A stretch of 58,619 nucleotides of DNA from a virus. Under the pieces are notes generated by a model. That model ran no database searches. It saw nothing but the letters and a program-made list of their open reading frames with translations, and was not told the DNA's origin. The position numbers and the translations under genes are program-made. Location of the stretch: IMG/VR virus record IMGVR_UViG_3300010370_006650, positions 1 through 58,619 of that record; one strand, given 5' to 3'. Shown here piece after piece: positions 24,265 to 33,472 of this stretch; within the stretch, counting starts at the first letter, position 1, and the number at the start of each line of letters is the position of its first letter.

Positions 24265-25464
24265 ATGGCAAAATCTAAATCCGAAGACAATCAAATTAAA
24301 AAGAGCAATAACGAAGTTGATAGCATGATGAAAGATCTTATTTCGTCTATCAACAAGGAGTTTGGAACCCGCATCGCTTTTAACCTTTCGGAAATGGATG
24401 CGCCGACCGTAGTAAAGCGCTGGATCGATACAGGGTCGATTCAGCTAAATTACGCTATCAAGAACGCTCTCGGTGGCGGTTACCCCGAGGGTCGAATTAT
24501 CGAAATTTCCGGATTGCCCTCTTCAGGTAAGTCTCACTTGGCTTATCACGCCGCTGCTGTCGCCCAAAAGATGGGTGGTTTGGTCGTTTATATTGATACC
24601 GAAAATGCGACGCCGGTACAGAAGCTTGCCGACATGGGTATCGATGTTCGTAAGCGATTTGTCTATTGCGATTCGCACTGCACCGAAGAAGTTTTCTCGA
24701 TCATTGAGTCGACAATCCTCAAGGCGAAACAAATCATCGAGAAGAACGTTCCCATCCTAGTTATTTGGGATTCCGTCGCGGCTACATCGCCAAAGGCTGA
24801 GCTTGATGGTGAATACGAGCAAAATTCGATTGGTCTTCAAGCACGCGCTATCTCCAAGGGCATGCGAAAGATCACTGGAGTTATCGGGCAGAATAATGTG
24901 ACTTTGCTGTGTCTCAATCAAATTAGAGACAACATCGGCGTAATGCACGGCGATCCATTGACCACGCCTGGTGGCAGAGCTATTCCCTTTCACTCCTCCG
25001 TACGTATCCGACTTGGAAGTGGAAATCAAGTCAAGGACAAGAACGGTATGCCGATTGGTATTCATACCACGGTAACAATCAAGAAGAACAAGGTCGCTCC
25101 ACCATTTCGCAAGTGCGAGTTCGATATCATCTTTGGTAGAGGAATTGTCGAAGACGAATATCTATTCGACGAATGTCGCGCTCATTGTAAGGAGAACGGT
25201 CCCGTCAAGCGCAAGGGTCACACCATTAATATTTCAGGTGAAGGCGCGTGGAAGGAACTTAGCGTTGTCAATGAAAAGACGGGTGAGGTTGTGGTAGAAA
25301 AGAAGTTCTATAAGAACGACTTCGGAGCGTTGATGAAAGACAATATCCATGGTCCTTTTATCATGGAAGTAATTGATGCAGCTTTAACTATGACTGCGGG
25401 TCCTGCTGCTGACCCGACAGAGATTGATGATAACGTTGCTGATGATGGAGGCACCGATGAGTGA
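24265..25464 (+). CDS. uvsX: UvsX/RecA-like recombinase
   Basis: The 399-residue protein has a Walker A motif GLPSSGKS (residues 83-90), a Walker B-like LVIWDSVAA near 167, and the RecA L1/L2 area with LLCLNQIRDNIGVMHGDPLTTPGG near 213-236. The C-terminus is acidic. It forms filaments on single-stranded DNA and drives strand exchange for recombination-dependent replication. The ATG at 24265 is chosen because the upstream TTG and ATG (24244, 24247) add an unrelated peptide and the region GGGGATAATAACTGTT fits as leader. It overlaps the dUTPase start by 8 bases and opens the replication operon. Confidence 0.9.
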   Translation: MAKSKSEDNQIKKSNNEVDSMMKDLISSINKEFGTRIAFNLSEMDAPTVVKRWIDTGSIQLNYAIKNALGGGYPEGRIIEISGLPSSGKSHLAYHAAAVAQKMGGLVVYIDTENATPVQKLADMGIDVRKRFVYCDSHCTEEVFSIIESTILKAKQIIEKNVPILVIWDSVAATSPKAELDGEYEQNSIGLQARAISKGMRKITGVIGQNNVTLLCLNQIRDNIGVMHGDPLTTPGGRAIPFHSSVRIRLGSGNQVKDKNGMPIGIHTTVTIKKNKVAPPFRKCEFDIIFGRGIVEDEYLFDECRAHCKENGPVKRKGHTINISGEGAWKELSVVNEKTGEVVVEKKFYKNDFGALMKDNIHGPFIMEVIDAALTMTAGPAADPTEIDDNVADDGGTDE

Positions 25465-25906
25465 AAGACCAACTAACCCAATCTGGATTAAAGTTTTAAC
25501 AGACGATATTTCGCAAATTCCAGCATATCAAACATCTGGTTCCGCGGCTTGTGACTTAAAGTCCACCGATGAGTTAGTTATTCCTTCAGGAACGCGCGTA
25601 ACAGTAGGAACTGGTATTAAGCTAGAGATTCCTAACGGTTTTGGTGCAATGGTATGCTCACGGTCGGGTCTAGCTGCCAAGAACGGAATTCAGGTTCTAA
25701 ACGCTCCTGGCATCATTGATACCGACTATAGAGGAGAGATAAAGGTAATTCTGCATAACTCAGGTCAGTCAGAGTTTATTGTTAAAAAAGGCGATAGGAT
25801 TGCACAACTTTTATTTTTCCCCATTTTTCAAGCCATCTTTCAAAAGGCAGAACTAATTGACAATACTGCTCGTGGCGAAGGCGGTCTTGGAAGTACTGGT
25901 GTTTGA
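25457..25906 (+). CDS. dut: dUTPase (trimeric)
   Basis: The 149-residue protein has all five trimeric dUTPase motifs in order: SGSAACDL (about 27-34), CSRSGLA (usually PRSGLA), IIDTDYRGE, RIAQLLF and the C-terminal ARGEGGLGSTG. It converts dUTP to dUMP and pyrophosphate, keeping uracil out of DNA and supplying dUMP. The start is ATG 25457, five bases after GGAGG; upstream Met codons belong to the overlapping recombinase frame. A second, unrelated dUTPase-fold enzyme is encoded at 34453, which makes the specificity of that one interesting. Confidence 0.93.
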   Translation: MSERPTNPIWIKVLTDDISQIPAYQTSGSAACDLKSTDELVIPSGTRVTVGTGIKLEIPNGFGAMVCSRSGLAAKNGIQVLNAPGIIDTDYRGEIKVILHNSGQSEFIVKKGDRIAQLLFFPIFQAIFQKAELIDNTARGEGGLGSTGV

Positions 25907-26871
25907 TGACTGACAGACCAATACTCATCGTCGACGGCGCAAATCTCTTTATCAGGTCTTGGGCCGCTTACCCAACGATGTCCGCTCATGGTTACCAAAT
26001 GGGAGGATGTATGGGATTTATGAAGACGCTCGGAAGAATCTTAACAGAGATTCAACCTAAAGCTGTCTACGTAGCCTGGGAAGGTGGCGGTTCACAGCGC
26101 CGTCGACGTTTATTCCCCGAATATAAGATGGGTCGTAAGGCCCAAAAGCTAAATCGCTTCTATGGCGATGATATTCCCGAGTCGGAAGAGAATAAAAAAC
26201 ATCAGCTGATTTCGTTGTTGGGAATGCTAAAGTTTACGCCAGCTTGTCAGATTTATGTTTCCGACTGCGAAGGCGACGACATCGTCGCTTTTTTGTGTAA
26301 AGGACCATTTAGGCAAGAAAATAAGATCATCGTTTCGTCCGACAAAGACATGTATCAGTTGTTGGATGAAAAGACCAAGATTTATTCGTTGCACAAGAAG
26401 ATCGTGCTTACTGCAGAGGACATTTTTGAAGAATATCGAATTAAGACCCACAACTTTGCGATTGCTAAGGCTTTGTGCGGCGATGTTGGCGATAACGTTC
26501 CGGGCATAAAAGGCATCGGATTCAAGACTGCGGCTACGAAATTTCCGATGCTTGGTAACGATTCAGAAATTCTTTTACAAGAGGTCATCGATTTTTGTCA
26601 CTCGCATTCTTCCGAGTCGACTATTTATCGCCGCGTTTTGGAGAGTGAACATGATCTTAAGAGAAATTGGCGACTCGTTCATCTGGATGGTAGCATGTTA
26701 TCAGCAGATCAGATTTCGCGCGTACAACATGTCATCGATACATTCGCCCCTCGTGTTGATAGGATTGGCCTTATAAAGGCCCTGGTTAAAGAAGGCGTTA
26801 ATGACTTTGACATCGAAGCATTCATTTATGCTTTTAGATGCGTAAGTGGACTTGGATCTTCAAATAACTAA
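25906..26871 (+). CDS. 5'-3' exonuclease / flap endonuclease (T4 RNase H-like)
   Basis: The 321-residue protein has the FEN/5'-nuclease layout: LIVDGANLFIRSW at the N-terminus (catalytic Asp), RRRLFPEYKMGRK near 65, an acidic cluster SDCEGDDIVAFL near 117 and SSDKDMYQLL near 140, and a helix-hairpin-helix with GDNVPGIKGIGFKTAA near 197. It removes RNA primers and flaps on the lagging strand. The start is ATG 25906, overlapping the dUTPase stop (TGATG). It stands between uvsX-dut and the helicase, within a replication operon, and would complement the polymerases here, which lack this domain. Confidence 0.88.
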   Translation: MTDRPILIVDGANLFIRSWAAYPTMSAHGYQMGGCMGFMKTLGRILTEIQPKAVYVAWEGGGSQRRRRLFPEYKMGRKAQKLNRFYGDDIPESEENKKHQLISLLGMLKFTPACQIYVSDCEGDDIVAFLCKGPFRQENKIIVSSDKDMYQLLDEKTKIYSLHKKIVLTAEDIFEEYRIKTHNFAIAKALCGDVGDNVPGIKGIGFKTAATKFPMLGNDSEILLQEVIDFCHSHSSESTIYRRVLESEHDLKRNWRLVHLDGSMLSADQISRVQHVIDTFAPRVDRIGLIKALVKEGVNDFDIEAFIYAFRCVSGLGSSNN

Positions 26872-26880
26872 GAGAACACA

Positions 26881-28329
26881 ATGTTAGACAACGAAAACAA
26901 GACGACCAAAGTAACTTTCGGTACGTACGGTAAATCATTCCAAGAAAAAATTGGACAAGCGTTATTGACGGATCCACGATGGGCCGAGCAGATGATGGAG
27001 GTTTTTGATTCTTCTTATTTCGAGTTGAAATATCTCCAGTTTCTTGCCGACAGGTACTTTGCCTATTCTAAGAAGTACAAAGTATTTCCAACGTTGCAAC
27101 TTCTTGTGACCATTATTCGTGAGGATCTTAAGGTCGGTACCGATACTATCCTTCGAGATCAGATCATTGAATACCTCCAGCGTATGAAGGCGAATCCAGA
27201 TCCAGGCGATCTACAATTTGTCAAGGATAAGTCTCTTGATTTTTGTCGCAAGCAAGCTCTAAAGGCAGCGCTTGAAGACGCAGTCGATCAAATGCAAGCA
27301 GAAAAGTACGAATCGATTGTAGATTCAATTCGAAAGGCCGTTCTGGTTGGAACAGCGCCAGCTCTTGGTCACGACTTTTTTGCAGATTACGAAGCTCGTT
27401 TTACTAGACTTCAACGAAACTGCGTCGCGACAGGTCTTGATGATCTTGATCGTAAAGAGATTCTAAATGGAGGCCTCGGCGCTGGTGAAATTGGCGTTAT
27501 CGTCGCAGCTACAGGCGTCGGCAAATCTCACTTTCTTACGATGCTCGGCGCAAATGCCTTGAAGCAAGGCAAGAATGTTTTGCACTACACGTTTGAGCTG
27601 TCAGAAACAGCGGTCGGTGTTCGATACGATTCTAATCTTTGCGATATGGAATCGAATCAAGTCATCGACAGAAAAGAAGAAGTGCTCGAGAAGTACAAGG
27701 AAATGAAACTTGGCAGACTAATCATCAAGGAGTTTCCTACGAATACTGCGTCGATCTATACAGTTCGGTCACACATCGAACGTTTGGACGTCAAGGGTTT
27801 TAGACCAGATCTAATCGTTATCGACTACGCCGACATTATGCGTTCAACCAGACAATACGATTCTTTGCGCCACGAATTAAAACTAATCTATGAAGAGTTA
27901 AGAGGATTTGCGTCCGAAAAGGGCATTCCAGTCTGGACGGCTTCCCAATCGAACAAAGAAGGTTCTAATAGTGACGTCGTCGATCTTAGCAACATGTCTG
28001 AAGCTTATGGAAAGGCGATGGTCGCAGACGTAGTCCTATCTATCTCGAGAAAGTCCCACGAAAAGGCGACAGGTTGGGGACGACTATTCGTAGCAAAGAA
28101 TCGAGCAGGTAGAGATGGTCTGGTTTTCCCAATTAAGATAGATACTGCTCGCAGTAAATTTGAAATTGCCGGACAGGCAGGCAATATGGAAGAAACCAAA
28201 TTAGACGACGAAGCGGCGCAAAAACAAGCTTTACGCGCCAAATGGCGAGAACTTAAAAATGATTTTTCAACCTCGCGAAAAGAACATCACGAAGAATCGA
28301 CAAATTCGATAACGGTAGCAGGACATTGA
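26881..28329 (+). CDS. Replicative DnaB/gp41-type helicase
   Basis: The 482-residue protein has an N-terminal helical domain and a C-terminal RecA-type ATPase with Walker A AATGVGKS (about 209-216), Walker B LIVIDYAD (about 312-319), and WTASQSNKEG near 350, as in superfamily 4 helicases. It unwinds the fork 5' to 3' as a hexamer. The helicase ATG comes 10 bases after the exonuclease stop. No primase was seen in the window. The short, polar C-terminus (KEHHEESTNSITVAGH) may contact partners. Confidence 0.9.
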   Translation: MLDNENKTTKVTFGTYGKSFQEKIGQALLTDPRWAEQMMEVFDSSYFELKYLQFLADRYFAYSKKYKVFPTLQLLVTIIREDLKVGTDTILRDQIIEYLQRMKANPDPGDLQFVKDKSLDFCRKQALKAALEDAVDQMQAEKYESIVDSIRKAVLVGTAPALGHDFFADYEARFTRLQRNCVATGLDDLDRKEILNGGLGAGEIGVIVAATGVGKSHFLTMLGANALKQGKNVLHYTFELSETAVGVRYDSNLCDMESNQVIDRKEEVLEKYKEMKLGRLIIKEFPTNTASIYTVRSHIERLDVKGFRPDLIVIDYADIMRSTRQYDSLRHELKLIYEELRGFASEKGIPVWTASQSNKEGSNSDVVDLSNMSEAYGKAMVADVVLSISRKSHEKATGWGRLFVAKNRAGRDGLVFPIKIDTARSKFEIAGQAGNMEETKLDDEAAQKQALRAKWRELKNDFSTSRKEHHEESTNSITVAGH

Positions 28330-28369
28330 GTTATAGTTATTTAACTAATCGTTAAGCTTGGAGAAACAA

Positions 28370-30946
28370 ATGAACACATTTACTCGTGACGAAGCTTTCA
28401 CGGCATCCTTGAAGTATTTTAGTGGCGACGAACTAGCGGCAAGCGTATTCGTAGACAAATATGCCTTGAGAAATCCAAATGGACAATTGTTGGAACTTAC
28501 TCCTTCCGACATGCATCGTCGCCTCGCCCGCGAATTTGCTAGGATCGAGGCTAAGTATCCTAATCCTCTTTCTGAAAAAGAGATCTTTTGTTTGCTAGCA
28601 GACGTCGAACACCTCGACGTCGCACAAAAAGACAGGATGTCTATTGAAGAGCTAGCGAAGGAATCTAGGGGATTAGGACCAGTCGTTCCCCAGGGTTCTC
28701 CTATGTCAGCAATTGGTAACGATTTCCAGTACCAGTCGCTGTCAAACTGCTTCGTCATTCAGTCGCCTTATGATTCCTACGCAGGTATTCTTAAGGCCGA
28801 CCAAGAACAAGCTCAAATCATGAAGCGTCGTGGCGGTGTTGGTTTCGATATCTCTACGATTCGTCCAAAGGGTATCGTCACAGCCAACGCAGCTCGTACC
28901 ACCGATGGTATCGGCGTCTTCATGGAGAGGTTCTCCAATACCTGCCGTGAGGTTGCTCAAGGTGGTCGTCGTGGTGCCTTGATGTTGACCATTGATGTTC
29001 ACCATCCAGAAATTCGCACGTTCGTCAATATCAAGCGAGACCTTAAGAAGGTTACCGGTGCTAACATCTCTATCCGTCTTACAGACGAGTTTATGCAGGC
29101 AGTGAAGGATGGCGGAAAAGCTCACCTTAGGTTCCCAGTAGAGAAGGATGCTAAGCATTCTATCGAAGAGTGGGTCGACGCTAAGCAACTTTGGCACGAG
29201 ATCATTGAGGCAGCTTGGGCATCCGCAGAGCCAGGCTTGCTTTTCTGGGATACAGTGAAGAAGAGAACTCCAACAGAGGCATACGCTTCTTGCGGTTATG
29301 GTTCGACTTCTACAAATCCGTGTGGTGAGATCGTTCTTTCTCCATACGATTCTTGCAGATTGCTTCTCGTCAATCTCTATAAGTTCGTCAAGAATCCATT
29401 CACTTCCGCCGCGGCTTTTGACAACGAAAGATTCAAGGACGTTGCTGTCAAGGCCCAAAGACTCATGGACGATTTGATCGACCTGGAGATCGAGGCGGTA
29501 GATAAGATTATCACCAAGATCCAAAATGATCCAGAACCTGAAGAAGTCAAACAAGCCGAGCTCGATCTTTGGAACAAGATTAAGAAGGCGGCTCTTGGTG
29601 GAAGAAGGACTGGGTTGGGTATCACGGCCCTCGGCGATACTCTAGCGGCGATGGGGTTCGTCTACGGCTCGAAGATTTCTATCCAGATGACAGAGTCTCT
29701 CTATAAGGCGTTGGCTCTATCTGCCTATCGTTCGACGGTAACGATGGCAGCAGAGCGTGGTGCATTCCCTGTCTTTTCTCACAAGCTTGAGGAGAAGCAT
29801 CCGTTCATCCAACAAATTCTCGAGTCAGACCCCGACCTCGTAAAGGATTATAAGAAGCATGGTCGCCGAAACATCGCTCTAACGACGACTGCGCCAGCTG
29901 GTTCTGTTTCTGTTCTTACGCAAACGACAAGTGGTATCGAACCGGCGTTCATGCTCTTCTACAAGCGCCGCAAGAAGGTCAACGGTGATGATCCAAACAC
30001 CAGAGTCGACTTCGTCGATCCGCTCGGCGACAAGTGGCAAGAGTTCATGGTCTACCACCACGCTTTCAAGAAGTGGATGGAGGTCAATCATAAGACCGAG
30101 GAGCGCGTTGCAGAGTCTCCATATCATGGCGGTACAGCCAATGAGATCGACTGGGTTGCCAAGGTGGATCTACAAGCGGCAGCGCAGAAGTGGATCTGCC
30201 ATTCTATCTCTAACACTACCAATATTCCAAACTCAACTTCTGTCGACGTTGTTAAGGACATCTACATGAAGGGTTGGGAGACTGGATGTAAGGGCGTCAC
30301 TATCTATCGTGATGGTTGTCGAACCGGCGTCCTTGTGGCCGAGACGAAGAAGGAAGAGAAGAAGGTTGATGGTCAACCGGAAGCTTTGGTAGAAAGCCAC
30401 GCGCCAAAACGACCCAAGGAATTACCTTGCGATATTCACAGAATAAACGTGAGGTCAGGAAACGACAATGAGTCGTATCTTGTATTGGTTGGTAGGTTAG
30501 CTGATAAGCCTTACGAGATCTTCTGTGGGTTGTCTCAACATGTCGAAGTTCCGAAGAAGGCTAAGACGGGTCTTCTTATCAAGAATGGTAAGAAAGACGG
30601 TGTAGCAACTTATAATCTCCAGATTCCAATTGGCGACGACGACCACCTTCTTTTCAAGGACGTTGTCGAATTATTTGCAAATCCTAATCACGGTGCCATG
30701 ACAAGGACGTTGTCGCTAGCACTTCGACACGGTGTACCAGTTCAATACGTCGTTGAACAATTACAAAAGGATAAGCACAGTGGTCTACAGTCTTTCTCTA
30801 AGGCTGTTTCTAGAGTCCTAAAGACTTACATTCCTGATGGAACTAAGTCGCAATCAGACAAGACTTGTTCTTCTTGCGGAGTTGAAGGCTTGATTTACAA
30901 AGAAGGTTGTGTTACGTGTGCGTCGTGCGGCTGGTCAAAATGTTGA
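28370..30946 (+). CDS. nrdJ: Adenosylcobalamin-dependent (class II) ribonucleotide reductase
   Basis: The 858-residue protein has the class II layout: a GMSPLG-like QGSPMSAIGNDFQYQSLSNCFVI region near 110, GGVGFD and TDGIGVFMERF near 150-190, catalytic STNPCGE near 325, a TAPAGSVS motif near 510 and a C-terminal region ending in a CxxC-CxxC cluster. It makes deoxynucleotides using adenosylcobalamin, so it needs no oxygen and no NrdB partner. The start is ATG 28370 with GGAG upstream; the TTG at 28358 is less likely. Small palindromes lie upstream (28335-28346, 28341-28355). A homing endonuclease sits directly after it, a usual place for such elements. No other RNR was seen. Confidence 0.92.
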   Translation: MNTFTRDEAFTASLKYFSGDELAASVFVDKYALRNPNGQLLELTPSDMHRRLAREFARIEAKYPNPLSEKEIFCLLADVEHLDVAQKDRMSIEELAKESRGLGPVVPQGSPMSAIGNDFQYQSLSNCFVIQSPYDSYAGILKADQEQAQIMKRRGGVGFDISTIRPKGIVTANAARTTDGIGVFMERFSNTCREVAQGGRRGALMLTIDVHHPEIRTFVNIKRDLKKVTGANISIRLTDEFMQAVKDGGKAHLRFPVEKDAKHSIEEWVDAKQLWHEIIEAAWASAEPGLLFWDTVKKRTPTEAYASCGYGSTSTNPCGEIVLSPYDSCRLLLVNLYKFVKNPFTSAAAFDNERFKDVAVKAQRLMDDLIDLEIEAVDKIITKIQNDPEPEEVKQAELDLWNKIKKAALGGRRTGLGITALGDTLAAMGFVYGSKISIQMTESLYKALALSAYRSTVTMAAERGAFPVFSHKLEEKHPFIQQILESDPDLVKDYKKHGRRNIALTTTAPAGSVSVLTQTTSGIEPAFMLFYKRRKKVNGDDPNTRVDFVDPLGDKWQEFMVYHHAFKKWMEVNHKTEERVAESPYHGGTANEIDWVAKVDLQAAAQKWICHSISNTTNIPNSTSVDVVKDIYMKGWETGCKGVTIYRDGCRTGVLVAETKKEEKKVDGQPEALVESHAPKRPKELPCDIHRINVRSGNDNESYLVLVGRLADKPYEIFCGLSQHVEVPKKAKTGLLIKNGKKDGVATYNLQIPIGDDDHLLFKDVVELFANPNHGAMTRTLSLALRHGVPVQYVVEQLQKDKHSGLQSFSKAVSRVLKTYIPDGTKSQSDKTCSSCGVEGLIYKEGCVTCASCGWSKC

Positions 30947-30999
30947 GCTATTTATCCACAAACTAAGCAACTTTTACAACCCATCAAATAGTTATTAAC

Positions 31000-32007
31000 A
31001 TGATAACATGTCTTATCTGTTCAATAACATTTTCAAACAACATAGGTGGACAATTAACAAGTCACCTAAAAGATGCTCACAATATTTCTTTGAAGGATTA
31101 TGTCATTAAATTTGATTACGATGGAAATCCTCCAAAATGTGAATGTGGTATCTGCGAAGATATTCCCGTTTTTTCTAGAGGAAGTTTTCAAAGATATGCT
31201 TTAAATCATCACAAATTTAATGTTAGAGAAAAGTTGTACATTCAAAAATATGGCAGTCCTAAATGTTATGAATGTCAAAATCCAGTAAAGTTTGATAGAG
31301 GTACTCCAAGAAAATATTGCTCTGCAAAGTGCGTCGGAAAAAACGTAGGTTTTTCTTTATCTGAGACGCAGAATACAATTAAAAAAGTCGTTCAAGAAAA
31401 ATACGGGGTTTCTAATGTTTCCAACTTAGACTCTACGAAATCCAAAATTTCAGCTTCTAATTCAGGAAAAACCTGGAAGATGAACGATGAAGGAAAGAAA
31501 AAGATTAGTGAAGCTTCAAAAAAGCAATGGACAAATCAAGAATACAGACAAAAAATGTCTGAAGTTGTTTATTCGAAAGACGAACTACAACGGCGTTCAA
31601 GGTGGTTAAAAGAGAAAAATCAAGACCCAAAATTCAGAGAAAAAAACTTTAAGAATCACAAAAATAGACTCAGTAAACTTCATCAAAAAATTAGAGAAAA
31701 ATTGAGCCTTGATGATCTAGGCTTTGTTTCTGAACAAAGAGTTTTGAAATATTTTGTTGATGAGTTAAATGAGAAAAAAAAGTTAATCGTTGAGATTTAT
31801 GGCGATTATCCTCATGCAAATCCTAAAAAGTATTCAGAAGATTTTGTTGTAAGATTACATGGTCAATCGTTTACCGCTGCAGAGAAACGAGAACAAGACT
31901 TATTAAGAAAAAACAAGTTAGAAGAAGCTGGATATACTGTCATCGTTGTCTGGGAATCTGATGACATTGAAGAAAAGAAGAAAGAAATAATGAATCGTGT
32001 AGAATAG
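31000..32007 (+). CDS. Free-standing homing endonuclease: zinc finger, NUMOD3-like, Vsr/EDxHD-like nuclease
   Basis: The 335-residue protein opens with a C2H2-like finger (CLIC near 4, His near 22 and 27) and a CECGIC patch near 49, closely mirroring the endonuclease at 2188. A second Cys cluster (CYECQ, CSAKC near 90-115) follows. NUMOD3-like helices with KISEASKKQW lie near 170. The C-terminal domain looks Vsr-like: IVEIYGDYPHANP near 265 and KREQDLLRKNKLEEAGYTVIVVWESD near 300. The gene is AT-rich. No SD is visible, and a 5-bp hairpin (GTTAT 30991-30995, ATAAC 31003-31007) encloses the start codon. It separates nrdJ from tagged genes. Confidence 0.72.
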   Translation: MITCLICSITFSNNIGGQLTSHLKDAHNISLKDYVIKFDYDGNPPKCECGICEDIPVFSRGSFQRYALNHHKFNVREKLYIQKYGSPKCYECQNPVKFDRGTPRKYCSAKCVGKNVGFSLSETQNTIKKVVQEKYGVSNVSNLDSTKSKISASNSGKTWKMNDEGKKKISEASKKQWTNQEYRQKMSEVVYSKDELQRRSRWLKEKNQDPKFREKNFKNHKNRLSKLHQKIREKLSLDDLGFVSEQRVLKYFVDELNEKKKLIVEIYGDYPHANPKKYSEDFVVRLHGQSFTAAEKREQDLLRKNKLEEAGYTVIVVWESDDIEEKKKEIMNRVE

Positions 32008-32026
32008 TTATTGAGCGGAGCACAAC

Positions 32027-32482
32027 ATGAAACTAAAGCAACTTCAACAAGAAAGAATCGAACAAATCATTAGAGAAGAGATGCGCGGCCTCAAAGAAGG
32101 TTGGGAGGCAGCAAATAAACTAAATCGAGTTTCTTCTCTTAACGAAAAAAATCTTTTTGAAGGTGAAACTCCTCTCGAGCAAGACATGTCTGCAGGTTCT
32201 CTTTCTTCTGCTTTGGAACAAACCTCTATGGACTCTGCACAGGCTTGTATCGTAGATTTCGATAACGAGTTACTAAAGCATATCGCTTCGGTTCTAAAGA
32301 GCCATGGATTACTCGCCGCTGGTGACGACGCTGGTAGCGTTTATGAAATGTTAGCTGATTTTGATGAAGACGCAATGGTTCTAGCGCAACAAGAATGTGC
32401 GTCTGATATCGTGGCTGCTCTTGAAAAATACATTTCTGAAATGGCTGTTTTGGCAGCTGGTGTATATTCGGGTCACGAATGA
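32027..32482 (+). CDS. Tagged small protein (IIREE-type N-terminus)
   Basis: The 151-residue protein starts MKLKQLQQERIEQIIREEM, a version of the shared N-terminal tag. The body is acidic and helical, with SAGSLSSALEQTSMDSAQACIVDFD, then AAGDDAGSVYEMLADFDEDAM. No family was recognised. SD GCGGAGC precedes the ATG. It overlaps the next tagged gene by 4 bases (ATGA), so two tagged proteins are made from one message. Possible virion protein by the tag. Confidence 0.6.
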   Translation: MKLKQLQQERIEQIIREEMRGLKEGWEAANKLNRVSSLNEKNLFEGETPLEQDMSAGSLSSALEQTSMDSAQACIVDFDNELLKHIASVLKSHGLLAAGDDAGSVYEMLADFDEDAMVLAQQECASDIVAALEKYISEMAVLAAGVYSGHE

Positions 32483-32772
32483 TGAAAAAAGAAGCACTTC
32501 CTCCACTTACGCGAATATCCGTCAAGGATCTTCGACGATTAGTTAGGGAAGAATATGCCCGTGGCATTCCTGACTTTGTGACGACTAACGCAGCTTCTAA
32601 TTGTGCAGAAGAAATGAAGCGTCACCTAGTAAGATACGTGCAACAAAAGGCTAATAATCCCCAAATGCAAAGAGAACTTCTGGGTCGCGCTAATGCCTCA
32701 CTTGAAGACATGGAAAAGGAACTTAAGCAGGTTATTGAAAAGCACATGATGGCTTTTATCTACAACGTTTAA
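32479..32772 (+). CDS. Tagged small protein (LRRLVREE-type)
   Basis: The 97-residue protein (ATG 32479, or ATG 32482 one codon later) carries RISVKDLRRLVREEYARG at residues 12-29, the shared tag set back by about 10 residues. The rest is helical with NCAEEMKRHLVRYVQQK and SLEDMEKELKQVIEKHMM. It overlaps the preceding tagged gene. Function unknown. It is followed by the inverted repeat that carries the thyX promoter candidate. Confidence 0.6.
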   Translation: MMKKEALPPLTRISVKDLRRLVREEYARGIPDFVTTNAASNCAEEMKRHLVRYVQQKANNPQMQRELLGRANASLEDMEKELKQVIEKHMMAFIYNV

Positions 32773-32783
32773 AGCTTTATAAA

Positions 32784-32822
32784 GCGAAGGCATGATGTGT
32801 TATTATGCTGTCATGCCTTCGC
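32784..32822 (+). promoter_or_regulatory. 12-bp inverted repeat with extended -10 promoter in the loop (thyX)
   Basis: GCGAAGGCATGA (32784-32795) and TCATGCCTTCGC (32811-32822) are perfect reverse complements around a 15-base spacer. The spacer holds TGT-TATTAT (TATTAT at 32801-32806), an extended -10. The same layout occurs before dnaE and, less symmetrically, before the IMPDH gene. It could be an operator over a promoter. No T-tract follows, so it is not a normal terminator. Confidence 0.6.
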
Positions 32823-33472
32823 AACAGAACAAAGTAGAGTTAATTGGCTATTATGGATCGGATGAAACTCATGCCCTTTCAGCTTGGACGTCAACGTCGA
32901 GAGACCTGACTGAAGACAAGAAAAATAGAATCCCTAAACTACTTAAGATGCTCGCAGAAAACGGGCATGAAACGCCTTTTGAAAAGTCTTCGCTACATTT
33001 TCTTGTAACGACAGAGATAGCTACACACGCGCAACTCCTTAAACATCGCATCGGCGTCTCTATCAACGCCGAGTCTGCTCGTTATAAAGAGCTCAAGGAC
33101 GATAAGTACTATGTTCCAGTCGATTGGGACCTCGAAGAACGTGAGCAATATATCGAACACATGGAAGCGAGTCTTCAAAAGTACCACAGTACGTTAGAAC
33201 GCTTGGTACAAAAAGGGATGAGTCGTAAGCGTGCAAAGGAATCGGCTAGGCTTTATCTTCCATACGGTAATCAAATTACGGCTGACGTAATGTTTAATTT
33301 CCGTAGTTTTGTTCATTTCCTACGCTTGAGATATTCTGATCATGCTCAAGTCGAAATTAAAGACATCGCAAAGCAAATGTTGGACTTGGTCGTAGAAACC
33401 AATTCGTTCTCAGCTACTCTTGAGGCGTTTGGGTTGATGAATGGAAATGAATTAAGAGGACCGTTTACATGA
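32813..33472 (+). CDS. thyX: Flavin-dependent thymidylate synthase
   Basis: ThyX uses FAD, NADPH and methylene-tetrahydrofolate to turn dUMP into dTMP. The signature HRIGVSINAESAR (residues 78-90) fits the ThyX motif RHRxxSxNExSxR. YYVPVDWD and RLYLPYG-Q further on also fit. I prefer ATG 32813 because the promoter candidate would start transcription near it; ATG 32792 adds seven residues and has only AAGG one base away. From 32813 the message would be nearly leaderless. It overlaps the thymidylate kinase start by 4 bases. Since ThyX can supply thymidylate, the ThyA homologue at 52425 is free for another job. Confidence 0.92.
   Translation: MPSQQNKVELIGYYGSDETHALSAWTSTSRDLTEDKKNRIPKLLKMLAENGHETPFEKSSLHFLVTTEIATHAQLLKHRIGVSINAESARYKELKDDKYYVPVDWDLEEREQYIEHMEASLQKYHSTLERLVQKGMSRKRAKESARLYLPYGNQITADVMFNFRSFVHFLRLRYSDHAQVEIKDIAKQMLDLVVETNSFSATLEAFGLMNGNELRGPFT

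Noticed and set aside
28742-29554. 270-codon minus-strand frame inside nrdJ
   Set aside because: Antisense to the conserved RNR core; no supporting features.
30952-30960. Perfect DnaA box TTATCCACA between nrdJ and the homing endonuclease
   Set aside because: A single 9-mer is close to what chance allows in 58.6 kb on two strands, and there are no further boxes, AT-rich unwinding repeats or iterons nearby. Not called as an origin.
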